The notes beneath the pieces are model-generated. The model was not told the DNA's origin. It did not search any database and worked only from the letters and a program-made list of their open reading frames with translations. A DNA stretch of 64,000 bases from Streptomyces sp. NRRL F-6676 (lineage in GTDB: Bacteria; Actinomycetota; Actinomycetes; Streptomycetales; Streptomycetaceae). Where the stretch lies: contig NZ_JOHS01000010.1 in assembly GCF_000725625.1 (NCBI RefSeq), positions 124,001-188,000 of the forward strand, in the 5' to 3' direction. Made by a program: the position numbers and the translations under genes. How positions within the stretch are numbered: the first letter of the stretch is position 1; the number at the start of each line of letters is the position of its first letter. Shown here piece by piece: positions 53,720 to 61,394 of the stretch.

Positions 53720-56374
53720 ATGGATCTTCGACTGCCCCGCGTCCGAGGGCTGCTACGGGGGCCGCGGCGGCTGCTGACCGCTGTGGCCGCCGTCGTCGTG
53801 CTCGCCGGTGCGGGGACGTGGACGGCCGTCGCGTCCGACGACGCACCGGCCGTGCACGTGAGCGACAGGACGCTGCCCATGGGCGGCGGAGTCCGCCTCG
53901 ACACCTCCTACTTCACCGCGGGCCCCGCCGGCCGCCGCCCCGCCGTCCTGCTGGCGCACGGCTTCGGCGGCAGCAAGGAGGACGTACGCGGCCAGGCCGA
54001 GGACCTCGCCCGCGAGGGCTACGCCGTGCTCACCTGGTCCGCCCGCGGCTTCGGCCACTCCACCGGGAAGATCGGTCTGAACGACCCCGAGGGCGAGGTC
54101 GCCGACGCCTCCCGCCTCATCGACTGGCTCGCCAAGCGGCCCGAGGTACGGCTGGACAAGGCGGGCGACCCCCGCGTCGGCATGGCCGGCGGCTCCTACG
54201 GCGGCGCGATCTCGCTGCTCACCGCCGGGTACGACGACCGGGTCGACGCCATCGCCCCGGCGATCACGTACTGGAACCTGTCGGACGCCCTCTTCCCGAA
54301 CGGCGTCTTCAAGAAGCTGTGGACGAGCCTGTTCCTCAACTCCGGCGGCGGCTGCGACCGGTTCGAGCCCGCGCTGTGCCGGATGTACCAGCGGGTCGCC
54401 GAGTCCGGGAAGCCCGACGCCGAGGCGCGCGCCCTGTTGGACGCCCGCTCCCCGGAGGCCGTCGGCGACCGCATCAAGGTGCCCACCCTGCTGACGCAGG
54501 GCCAGACCGACTCCCTCTTCCCGCTCGGCCAGGCCGACGCCGCCGCGAAGGCGATCAAGGCCAACGGCGCCTCCGTCGACGTCGACTGGATCAGCGGCGG
54601 CCATGACGGCGGCAACATGGAGACCGACCGCGTCGAGGGCCGCGTGAAGTCCTGGTTCGACCGCTATCTCAAGGGCGACAAGAGCGCCGACACGGGCCCG
54701 GCGTTCCGCGTCACCCGCACCGGCGGCGTCGACTCCACCGACGGCGAGACGCGGTTGCGCGGGGCGACCGACGACCACTACCCCGGCCTGGCGAGCGGCC
54801 CGCGCACCATCCGCCTCGCGGGAAGCGAACAGCGCTTCGTCAACCCGGCGGGTGCCAGCCCGCCCGCGATCTCCGCCCTGCCCGGCCTCGGCGACTCCGG
54901 CGGACTGTCCCAGCTGTCCTCCCTCGGCGTCGGCATCTCCCTCGACTTCCCCGGCCAGTACGCGGCGTTCGAGTCCGCGCCGCTCACCCGGGACCTCGGC
55001 ATCACCGGCTCGCCCACCGCGACCGTGCACGTGAAGTCCACCAGCGAGGACGCCGTCCTGTTCGCCAAGGTGTACGACGTCGCCCCGGGCGACGCCCGGC
55101 CGGGACTGCCCGCACAGCTGGTCACCCCGGTGCGGGTCGAGAACGCCCGGCAGGGCAAGGACGTCACGCTCACCCTGCCCGCGATCGACCACGAGGTGCG
55201 CAAGGGCCACCGGCTCCGGCTGGTGCTGGCCTCCACCGACCTCGCCTACGCCTCCCCGGTCCGGCCCGCCACGTACACCGCGGAGCTGAAGGGCGGACTG
55301 ACGGTCCCGACCGCCCCCGGCGTGGCGACCGCCGACAGCCCGCTGCCGTCCTGGGCGTGGTGGCTGCCGCTCGCCGGTGCCGTACTCGCGGCGGCGCTGC
55401 TGCTCACCGCCCGCCGCCGCACCACCGCCCCGGCCCCCGACCCCGAACTGGCCGACGTGCCCCTGGTGATCGCCGGCCTGAGCAAGCGGTACGCCAAGTC
55501 CGCCGACCGGTATGCCGTCAAGGACGTCTCCTTCCGGGTGGAGAAGGGGCAGGTCCTCGGCCTGCTCGGGCCCAACGGCGCGGGGAAGACCACCACCCTG
55601 CGCATGCTGATGGGCCTGATCACCCCGGACGACGGTGAGATCCGCGTCTTCGGCCACGCCGTCCGCCCCGGCGCCTCCGTGCTGTCCCGGGTGGGCGCCT
55701 TCGTCGAGGGCGCCGGCTTCCTGCCGCACTTGTCCGGCCGGGACAACCTCCGGCTGTACTGGCAGGCCACCGGCCGCCCGCCCGAGGACGCGCACCTGGA
55801 GGAGGCGCTGGAGATCGCGGGGCTGACCGACGAGGCGCTGGCCCGCGCCGTGCGCACGTACTCGCAGGGCATGCGGCAGCGGCTCGCCATCGCCCAGGCC
55901 ATGCTCGGCCTGCCGGATCTGCTGATCCTCGACGAACCCACCAACGGCCTGGACCCGCCGCAGATCCGCGAGATGCGCGAGGTGATGATCCGCTACGCGG
56001 CCGCCGGCCGCACGGTGATCGTCTCCAGCCATCTGCTGGCCGAGGTCGAGCAGTCCTGCACGCATCTGGTCGTCATGGACCGCGGCCGGCTGGTCCAGGC
56101 GGGCCCGGTCGGCGAGATCACCGGCGCCGGGGACACCCTGCTCGTCGGCACGGAGACACCCGTCGGCGAGCCGCTGGCCGAGAAGGTCGCCGCGCTGTCC
56201 GGGATCGCCTCGGCCGAAACCGTCGAGGGCGGGCTGCTGATCCGGCTCGACACGGACGGCAGCGCCCCGCGGCTGGTCGCCGAACTCGTCCGCCTGGAGA
56301 TCCCCGTCGCGTCGGTGGGCCCCCACCGCCGCCTGGAGGACGCCTTCCTCACCCTGATCGGAGGCTCGGCATGA
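53720..56374 (+). CDS. Fusion: extracytoplasmic CocE/X-Pro-peptidase-type hydrolase - membrane helix - ABC ATPase
   Basis: 884 residues. Residues 18-38 form a signal anchor. About 45-340 is an alpha/beta hydrolase: LLAHGFGGSKEDVRGQAEDLAREGYAVLTWSARGFGHS, MAGGSYGGAISLLTAGY with nucleophile Ser159, TLLTQGQTDSLFP (acid), SGGHDGG (His). About 400-535 is a beta-sandwich like the PepX C-terminal domain. A second helix (544-565, WAWWLPLAGAVLAAALLL) is followed by a complete DrrA-like ABC ATPase: GPNGAGKTTTLRMLMGL near 617, SQGMRQRLAIAQAM near 714, LLILDEPTNGLDP, VIVSSHLLAEVEQ. Topology places the hydrolase outside and the ATPase inside. The stop overlaps the permease start (ATGA). Confidence 0.9.
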   Translation: MDLRLPRVRGLLRGPRRLLTAVAAVVVLAGAGTWTAVASDDAPAVHVSDRTLPMGGGVRLDTSYFTAGPAGRRPAVLLAHGFGGSKEDVRGQAEDLAREGYAVLTWSARGFGHSTGKIGLNDPEGEVADASRLIDWLAKRPEVRLDKAGDPRVGMAGGSYGGAISLLTAGYDDRVDAIAPAITYWNLSDALFPNGVFKKLWTSLFLNSGGGCDRFEPALCRMYQRVAESGKPDAEARALLDARSPEAVGDRIKVPTLLTQGQTDSLFPLGQADAAAKAIKANGASVDVDWISGGHDGGNMETDRVEGRVKSWFDRYLKGDKSADTGPAFRVTRTGGVDSTDGETRLRGATDDHYPGLASGPRTIRLAGSEQRFVNPAGASPPAISALPGLGDSGGLSQLSSLGVGISLDFPGQYAAFESAPLTRDLGITGSPTATVHVKSTSEDAVLFAKVYDVAPGDARPGLPAQLVTPVRVENARQGKDVTLTLPAIDHEVRKGHRLRLVLASTDLAYASPVRPATYTAELKGGLTVPTAPGVATADSPLPSWAWWLPLAGAVLAAALLLTARRRTTAPAPDPELADVPLVIAGLSKRYAKSADRYAVKDVSFRVEKGQVLGLLGPNGAGKTTTLRMLMGLITPDDGEIRVFGHAVRPGASVLSRVGAFVEGAGFLPHLSGRDNLRLYWQATGRPPEDAHLEEALEIAGLTDEALARAVRTYSQGMRQRLAIAQAMLGLPDLLILDEPTNGLDPPQIREMREVMIRYAAAGRTVIVSSHLLAEVEQSCTHLVVMDRGRLVQAGPVGEITGAGDTLLVGTETPVGEPLAEKVAALSGIASAETVEGGLLIRLDTDGSAPRLVAELVRLEIPVASVGPHRRLEDAFLTLIGGSA

Positions 56375-57258
56375 GCAGCCTCGCCGGCCCCACGTCCACC
56401 GGCCGCCCGCCGGCGCCGCCCCCCGAGGTCGCCGACGGGTACCGGGCCGGGCGCACCCTGCCGCTGCGGGTCGAGCTGGTGCGCCAGCTCAAGCGGCGCC
56501 GCACGCTCGTCATGGGCGCGGTCCTCGCGCTGCTGCCGTTCGTCCTGGTGATCGCCTTCGCCGTGGGCGACCCCGGCCAAGGCGACCGGATCACCCTGAT
56601 GGACACGGCGACGGCCTCCGGCGCCAACTTCGCCGCCGTCAACCTGTTCGTCTCGGCCGGGTTCCTGCTGGTGGTGCCGGTCGCCCTGTTCTGCGGGGAC
56701 ACGGTGGCCTCCGAGGCGAGCTGGTCCTCGCTGCGGTATCTGCTGGCGGCGCCCGTGCCGCGGGCCCGGCTGCTGTGGTCCAAGCTCGCCGTCGCGCTGG
56801 CGCTGAGCCTGGCCGCGATGGTGCTGCTGCCGCTGGTCGCCCTGGCGGTCGGCTCCGTCGCCTACGGCTGGGGGCCGCTGCACATCCCCACCGGGGGCAC
56901 GCTGCCCACCGGTACGGCGGCCGAGCGGCTGGTGGTCGTGGTGGCGTACATCTTCGCGTCCCAACTGGTCACCGCCGGGCTCGCGTTCTGGCTGTCCACG
57001 AAGACGGACGCACCCCTGGGCGCGGTCGGCGGCGCCGTGGGCCTGACGATCGTGGGCAATGTGCTGGACGCGGTCACGGCGCTCGGCCACTGGCGCGACT
57101 TCCTGCCCGCGCACTGGCAGTTCGCCTGGATCGACGCCGTCCAGCCGGAGCCGGAGTGGTCCGGGATGGCACAGGGCACCGCCGTGTCGGTCGCCTACGC
57201 GCTCGTCCTGTTCGCGGCGGCGTTCCGGGGCTTCACGCGGAAGGACATCGTGTCGTAG
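56371..57258 (+). CDS. ABC-2 type permease partner
   Basis: 295 residues with about six membrane helices. After a Pro-rich start comes PLRVELVRQLKRRRTLVMGAVLALLPFVLVIAFAVG, then NLFVSAGFLLVVPVALFCGDTVASEASWSSLRYLLAAPVPRARLLWSKLAVALAL. This is the coupling-helix region typical of ABC-2 exporters such as DrrB-like and lantibiotic-immunity permeases. It overlaps the hydrolase-ATPase fusion by 4 bp and must be its transmembrane partner. Together they form a two-gene exporter whose substrate may be cut by the external hydrolase domain. Confidence 0.9.
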   Translation: MSSLAGPTSTGRPPAPPPEVADGYRAGRTLPLRVELVRQLKRRRTLVMGAVLALLPFVLVIAFAVGDPGQGDRITLMDTATASGANFAAVNLFVSAGFLLVVPVALFCGDTVASEASWSSLRYLLAAPVPRARLLWSKLAVALALSLAAMVLLPLVALAVGSVAYGWGPLHIPTGGTLPTGTAAERLVVVVAYIFASQLVTAGLAFWLSTKTDAPLGAVGGAVGLTIVGNVLDAVTALGHWRDFLPAHWQFAWIDAVQPEPEWSGMAQGTAVSVAYALVLFAAAFRGFTRKDIVS

Positions 57259-57298
57259 CGCGCGGGCCGGGGGCGTAGACGAAGACGGGGTGCGCATA

Positions 57299-57337
57299 CG
57301 GAGGCGGGGCGCCGGATCGTCCGGCGCCCCGCCTCCG
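57299..57337. terminator. Strong bidirectional terminator hairpin
   Basis: An 18-bp perfect stem (GGAGGCGGGGCGCCGGA core, 57300-57316, with 57320-57336) around the loop TCG. It separates the ABC permease from the convergent rodlin gene rdlB. Confidence 0.88.
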
Positions 57338-57389
57338 CGGCCGTGACCGCGCTCGGTGGCCGTGCTGAGTGGCCGTGTCGAGGCCGTCC

Positions 57390-57791
57390 TCAGTGGCCGT
57401 GCTCCTCCGAGGCGGTCGACAGGATCGACACGTCCTCCAGCAGGTGCGCGAGCGCGCCGTCCCGCTTGATCTGCGTGGAGTTCTCGGTGCACTGCTGGCT
57501 CAGGTCGTCGCCCAGCAGGTTGAGGTCGGTGACCGGGACGGCGTTGACGACGGGCACGTTGATGTCCTGCAAGCCGATGCACGGCTTGTTGAACGAGCCC
57601 TGGATCAGCGCCATCTGCGGGCTCATGTTCCCGTACGTGGCCGAGTTGCCGTACATCTGCATGGCGTTGTTGCCGTTGACAGAGGCCGGACCGCCGTCGT
57701 CACCGATGGCCATCGCCTGCGGGGCCGTGGCGGCGCCGACGCCCACGACGGAGGCGGCGATCGCCGCAGCGGCAAGAGCCTTCTTGATCAT
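57390..57791 (-). CDS. rdlB: Rodlin RdlB
   Basis: 133 residues. Signal peptide [28 protein letters not shown], then a rodlin body: [96 protein letters not shown]. Two Cys are conserved with the divergent paralogue. Rodlins are amyloid-forming secreted proteins that organise chaplin fibrils into the rodlet layer of aerial hyphae and spores. It pairs with rdlA across a 249-bp divergent region holding two sigma-BldN-like promoters. rdlB rather than rdlA is assigned by position, as it is the copy distal to the chaplins. Confidence 0.93.
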   Translation of the reverse strand: MIKKALAAAAIAASVVGVGAATAPQAMAIGDDGGPASVNGNNAMQMYGNSATYGNMSPQMALIQGSFNKPCIGLQDINVPVVNAVPVTDLNLLGDDLSQQCTENSTQIKRDGALAHLLEDVSILSTASEEHGH

Positions 57792-57837
57792 TGGTCAGTC
57801 CTTTCAGCGGAAAACCCCGTTCACCGGGGCGTCCTGG

Positions 57838-57865
57838 TCAACTGCGCGGCAGCAGGGTGGTTTCT
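57838..57865 (-). promoter_or_regulatory. Sigma-BldN-like promoter of rdlB
   Basis: Read on the minus strand: AGAAAC, 16-bp spacer, AGTTGA. The sigma-BldN consensus I recall is CGTAAC-N16-CGTTGA. It lies 47 bp upstream of the rdlB start codon. Confidence 0.65.
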
Positions 57866-57969
57866 CCCGTTCACCCCGTCGGCCTATACCGAAGAAATGA
57901 CCGCCGCCCGCCGGAACCTCGTTCTCCAGGCATTTCTTCCGAGCGCGCACCTCCAACCGGGTGAACCCC

Positions 57970-57997
57970 CGCAACCAATCATCCGGCACCGGGTTGA
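57970..57997 (+). promoter_or_regulatory. Sigma-BldN-like promoter of rdlA
   Basis: CGCAAC, 16-bp spacer, GGTTGA, matching CGTAAC-N16-CGTTGA at 10 of 12 box positions with exact spacing. It ends 43 bp upstream of the rdlA start codon. Confidence 0.7.
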
Positions 57998-58040
57998 TGA
58001 GGCCGTAGGACATGCGTCGCTACGAAGAAAGGAACGCGAA

Positions 58041-58490
58041 GTGCTCAAGAAGGCAATGGTCGCCGCGGCGGCCGCCGTTTCCGTCATCGGTATGTCGGCG
58101 GCAGCCGCTCCCCAGGCGCTTGCCATCGGTGACGACTCCGGGCCGAACTCGGCCAACGGCAACGGTGCCGTGTCGTCGTTCGGCAACTCGGCGACCAAGG
58201 GCGACATGAGCCCGCAGCTGTCCCTCATCGAGGGCACGCTGAACAAGCCGTGTGTGGGCCTGGACGACCTGAACGTCCCGGTCGTCAACCTGGTTCCGGT
58301 CCAGGACATCAACGTGCTGGGCGACGAGCTCGACCAGCAGTGCACCGACAACTCCACCCAGGCCAAGCGCGACGGCGCGCTGTCGCACGTCCTGGAGGAC
58401 CTGTCGGTCCTGTCCGCGAACGGCGAGACCGAGGGTGTGGCGCACGACGCCGCCGGCGACGGGAAGAACGGCGGCCACGAGGACCGCTGA
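58041..58490 (+). CDS. rdlA: Rodlin RdlA
   Basis: 149 residues from GTG 58041 with GAAAGGA 7-13 bp upstream. Signal peptide [27 protein letters not shown], then the rodlin body [96 protein letters not shown]. It is closely similar to rdlB throughout but ends in an extra hydrophilic tail ([23 protein letters not shown]) of about 20 residues. It acts with RdlB and chaplins at the aerial surface. A GC hairpin (58492-58533) follows the stop. Confidence 0.93.
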   Translation: MLKKAMVAAAAAVSVIGMSAAAAPQALAIGDDSGPNSANGNGAVSSFGNSATKGDMSPQLSLIEGTLNKPCVGLDDLNVPVVNLVPVQDINVLGDELDQQCTDNSTQAKRDGALSHVLEDLSVLSANGETEGVAHDAAGDGKNGGHEDR

Positions 58491-58808
58491 ACCGTCCGCG
58501 CCGGGCCCTCTCGTGGCCCGCGCGTCCGGACGGGAAGGAGCCGCGACGCCGCCACTGCCGACGTCGTACGGAAGGCTTTTCCGATGAATTGCTTTCCGGC
58601 GTCGGCGAAGGCGTCGCTGCTCCTTCCGGGGTACCGTGCCGACCAGGTGTGGGGCATTCGGGCGTAATACCGGCCGACTCACGTTCCGCGGTTTCCTCCG
58701 GGGTCTATTCCTCGTTTACAGCTTGCAGGTCGTGCTGCGAGTCGTTCATGTCGTGCTCGCTCGGTTCCGACCGGCACAGAGGGCATGACCGCGAAGAAGG
58801 GAAAGTAC
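58491..58808. other. Intergenic region rdlA-chaplin: terminator and chaplin promoter region
   Basis: 58492-58533 is a GC-rich hairpin (CCGTCCG...CGGACGG outer stem, GGGCC/GGCCC inner stem), the likely rdlA terminator. The rest (58540-58800) is relatively AT-rich and must hold the chaplin promoter; I found no -35/-10 pair with the exact 16-bp sigma-BldN spacing. Confidence 0.5.
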
Positions 58809-59042
58809 GTGAAGCACAAGAAGAGCGCTGCTGCCGTTGCGGGCATCCTCATGGCCCTCGGCATGGCCGCCCCGGCGGTCGCCGACGCCGGCGCCTCGGG
58901 TGTCGCGGCGAACTCCCCGGGTGTTCTCTCCGGCAATGTCATCCAGGTTCCGGTGCACGTTCCGATCAACGTGTGCGGCAACAGCATCGATGTCATCGGC
59001 CTGGCGAACCCCGCGGCCGGCAACGCCTGCGTCAACGACTGA
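58809..59042 (+). CDS. chpD: Short chaplin (ChpD-like)
   Basis: 77 residues from GTG 58809, with GAAGGGAAAG 6-15 bp upstream; ATG 58785 would add eight Lys-rich residues. Signal peptide KHKKSAAAVAGILMALGMAAPAVA, then one chaplin domain: DAGASGVAANSPGVLSGNVIQVPVHVPINVCGNSIDVIGLANPAAGNACVND. The two Cys of the chaplin fold are present. Short chaplins assemble into surface amyloid that lowers water surface tension and coats aerial hyphae. It is followed by an intrinsic terminator at 59076-59117. The ChpD name is by position next to rdlA. Confidence 0.92.
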   Translation: MKHKKSAAAVAGILMALGMAAPAVADAGASGVAANSPGVLSGNVIQVPVHVPINVCGNSIDVIGLANPAAGNACVND

Positions 59043-59075
59043 GTCGACGGCGCAGCAGCCGTACGGCTGATTGCG

Positions 59076-59117
59076 GCCGGTCCTGGACTGTCTCGTACAG
59101 CTCCAGGGCCGGCTTTT
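59076..59117 (+). terminator. Intrinsic terminator with T-tract after chaplin
   Basis: GCCGGTCCTGGACTGT (59076-59091) pairs with ACAGCTCCAGGGCCGGC (59097-59113), with one wobble and one bulge, followed directly by TTTT. This is one of few T-tract terminators in the window. Confidence 0.75.
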
Positions 59118-59149
59118 CCCATCTCTACCAGCAGGAAGACAAGCTGAAA

Positions 59150-59686
59150 TTGCGACAGACCCTGAGCAGGGGAATGGTCGCGGCGGCGGCCGCGACGGGC
59201 ATTCTGTCCCTGTGCGCCGCTCCCGCCCTCGCCGACTCGACCGCTGACGGCGTGTCCGCGAACTCGCCCGGCGTCGCCTCGGGCAACGCCGTGCAGGCGC
59301 CGGTGGACATCCCGGTCAACGTGTGCGGCAACTCCGTCGACGTGGTGGCCGCGCTGAACCCGGCGTTCGGCAACCAGTGCGCCAACGACGGGCACGCGGA
59401 GGCGGACGAGCCGTCCGCGCCGCCGGAGAAGCACGTCCCGGCCACGCCACCGGCCCACGAGGAGGAACCCCCCGGCTACGGCGAGACATCTCCGGAGCCG
59501 GCCCCGGAGCACAGCACCCCGGCCACGCCTCCCGTGGCGTCCCACACCGAGCGCCCGCACGTCCAGCCGCCCATGCTGGCCGAAACGGGTGGCGGCGGCC
59601 TGCTGGTCGCCTCCCTGGTGAGCGCGGGCATGCTCACCGGCGGCATGCTCCTCTACCGCCGGGGCCGGACGACACCGGACCACTGA
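59150..59686 (+). CDS. Sortase-anchored chaplin with a single chaplin domain (ChpA-like)
   Basis: 178 residues. TTG 59150 is chosen because the product begins MRQ, typical of chaplin signal peptides, with AGGAAG 12-17 bp upstream; ATG 59174 is an alternative. Signal peptide RQTLSRGMVAAAAATGILSLCAAPALA, one chaplin domain (STADGVSANSPGVASGNAVQAPVDIPVNVCGNSVDVVAALNPAFGNQCAND), a Pro/Glu/His-rich wall-spanning linker of about 60 residues, the sorting motif LAETG, a membrane helix (GGGLLVASLVSAGMLTGGMLLY) and RRGR tail. Long chaplins of S. coelicolor carry two chaplin domains; here the second is absent and replaced by linker. A class E-type sortase should anchor it. Confidence 0.88.
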   Translation: MRQTLSRGMVAAAAATGILSLCAAPALADSTADGVSANSPGVASGNAVQAPVDIPVNVCGNSVDVVAALNPAFGNQCANDGHAEADEPSAPPEKHVPATPPAHEEEPPGYGETSPEPAPEHSTPATPPVASHTERPHVQPPMLAETGGGGLLVASLVSAGMLTGGMLLYRRGRTTPDH

Positions 59687-60095
59687 CGGCACGGGCGGCG
59701 CGTTTCGCCTGCGTGCGGGCACGTCGGCTGCGGATACGGCGCCTGCGGGGCGAGCGGTGCTCGCGGAACGCTGCGACTGAGGGCCGGACGCAGTCCGCCC
59801 TGCGGCCGCCGACGCCCGGTCGCCGACATACGACCGCCGGCGCACGGTCCCCGACATACGGCCGCCGGTGCACGGTCGTCGGCGCACGGCCGCTCGCATC
59901 CACCGGACGCGGGCGGTCGTGGCGCTTGCCGTGCCCGCCGGGCGCGGGCGCCGTGGCGCCTCCGCGTCCACCGCCGCCGAGCCGCAGGCACCGGCTGCCG
60001 CGTCCGCCGGACGCGTGGCCCGGCCGACGCGCCGCCGTCCCTCCGCCCCGGACAGGGGCGCAGGCCCGGTGGCCCTGCGGTGGAGCCCGGGCGGG
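59687..60095. repeat. Intergenic region with a 28-bp tandem repeat
   Basis: 59823-59850 and 59851-59878 are adjacent 28-bp copies beginning CCGACATACG, with 25 of 28 positions identical, and a third partial copy follows to about 59893. The rest of this 409-bp convergent gap is GC-rich with no recognisable gene or strong hairpin. Confidence 0.6.
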
Positions 60096-61394
60096 CTACT
60101 CGCCCGTGCCCGTGGCTTCGGGGACCGGGCGTGCGGGGGCGGCCGGGGCCGGCACCGTCGCCGTACGCCGGCCGTGCGGGACCGCTGTCCGGACGGCCGG
60201 GCCGCGCAGACGGCGCAGTACGCCGCGCACCAGCGTGCGCGCGGTGTAGTCCGCGCCCTGGACGAACCGCATCGCGGGGCCGAACGCGGGCGCCGTCATC
60301 AGACCCGCCAGGAACAGCCCCGGCACCGCCGACTCGAACAGTGGTCCGACGGCCGGCGCCTCCTGCGCAGCGGGCGCCAGCCGGGACCGTACTTCCTCCT
60401 CCAACAGCTCCAGACGCCCCGCCGCCGCGGTGAACCCCGTGGCGGCGATGACGTGCTCGGTACGCAGCACGCCCGGCACGCCGGACCGGGTCACCGTGTC
60501 CAGATGGACGGCCCCGGCCACCTCCTTCGCCTTGACGATCTCCTGGCCGAGCCGCAGCTCCACCGCCCGCTCCACCCGTTCCCGCACCCACCACGCCCCG
60601 GCCGGACCCAGCGCGGTCGCCGCCACCCGGGCGCGCACGCCCCCGGGCAGCCGCCGGTACAGCCCCGGCCGCTCCGCGTAGAACCAGTTGCGCCAGCCGG
60701 GGCCGAGGCCGCTGTGCGGCGAGCGCGCCGACCGCCACCACGACCGCTCCAGCGGCGGCGGCACGTCGTTCCAGCACAGCCGGTCCGCGCGGGCCAGCAC
60801 CCGCACCCGGGTGCCCTGCTCGGCCAGCAGCGCCGCCGTCTCCAGCGCCGCCTGCCCGCCGCCCACCACCGTGACGTCCCGGTCCAGGAACCGGCTCAGC
60901 TCGGCGTGGTGGCTGCTGTGCGTGACGTACGCGGGGTCGAAACCGTGCAGCGCCTCCGGGAACCGTACGAACGGCAGTACGCCCACGGCCAGGGCGACCG
61001 TACGCGCGTACACCACCTCTCCGTCCGCCAGCGCCGCCTCGAAGCCGCCGGGGCGGGCGCGCAGCCGGGTCACCGCACGCTCGTCGACCTCGCAGGGCAG
61101 CGCGTTGCGGGCGAACCACAGCCCGTACGAGGCGAACGTCCCGACCGGGATCGGCTCCCCGTGCCGCGCCTCGACGCCCTGCCCCGCGCAGTACCGGTCC
61201 AGCCGCCAGCGCCCCTCCGGGTCGGAGAGGTTGGAGGCCCACGGTTCCGACTTCAGGAACATCCCGGTCGGCATGTGGTCCCGCCATGAGGCCATCGGGC
61301 GGCCCTGCACACGCAGGGAGAGTCCGGCGGCCGCGGCATGGGCCGCGATGGACAGGCCGTAGGGGCCGGAGCCCACCACCAGCAGGTCGTACAT
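60096..61394 (-). CDS. FAD-dependent oxidoreductase / monooxygenase-like protein
   Basis: 432 residues from ATG 61394, which shares one base with the stop of the ATP-grasp gene (TGATG). N-terminal FAD site DLLVVGSGPYGLSIAAHAAAAGLSLRV, then MASWRDHMPTGMFLKSEPWASNLSDP, a pattern of flavin N-hydroxylase/lysine-monooxygenase-like enzymes, YVTHSSHHAELSRFLDRDVTVVGGGQAALETAALLAEQGTRVRVLAR (NAD(P)H site near 165-200), and the C-terminal VIAATGFTAAAG ... VPGLFLAGLMTAPAFGPAMRFVQGADYTARTLVRGVLRRL. It probably oxidises a product of the coupled ATP-grasp enzyme. The Ala/Pro-rich tail is low complexity. Substrate unknown. Confidence 0.85.
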   Translation of the reverse strand: MYDLLVVGSGPYGLSIAAHAAAAGLSLRVQGRPMASWRDHMPTGMFLKSEPWASNLSDPEGRWRLDRYCAGQGVEARHGEPIPVGTFASYGLWFARNALPCEVDERAVTRLRARPGGFEAALADGEVVYARTVALAVGVLPFVRFPEALHGFDPAYVTHSSHHAELSRFLDRDVTVVGGGQAALETAALLAEQGTRVRVLARADRLCWNDVPPPLERSWWRSARSPHSGLGPGWRNWFYAERPGLYRRLPGGVRARVAATALGPAGAWWVRERVERAVELRLGQEIVKAKEVAGAVHLDTVTRSGVPGVLRTEHVIAATGFTAAAGRLELLEEEVRSRLAPAAQEAPAVGPLFESAVPGLFLAGLMTAPAFGPAMRFVQGADYTARTLVRGVLRRLRGPAVRTAVPHGRRTATVPAPAAPARPVPEATGTGE

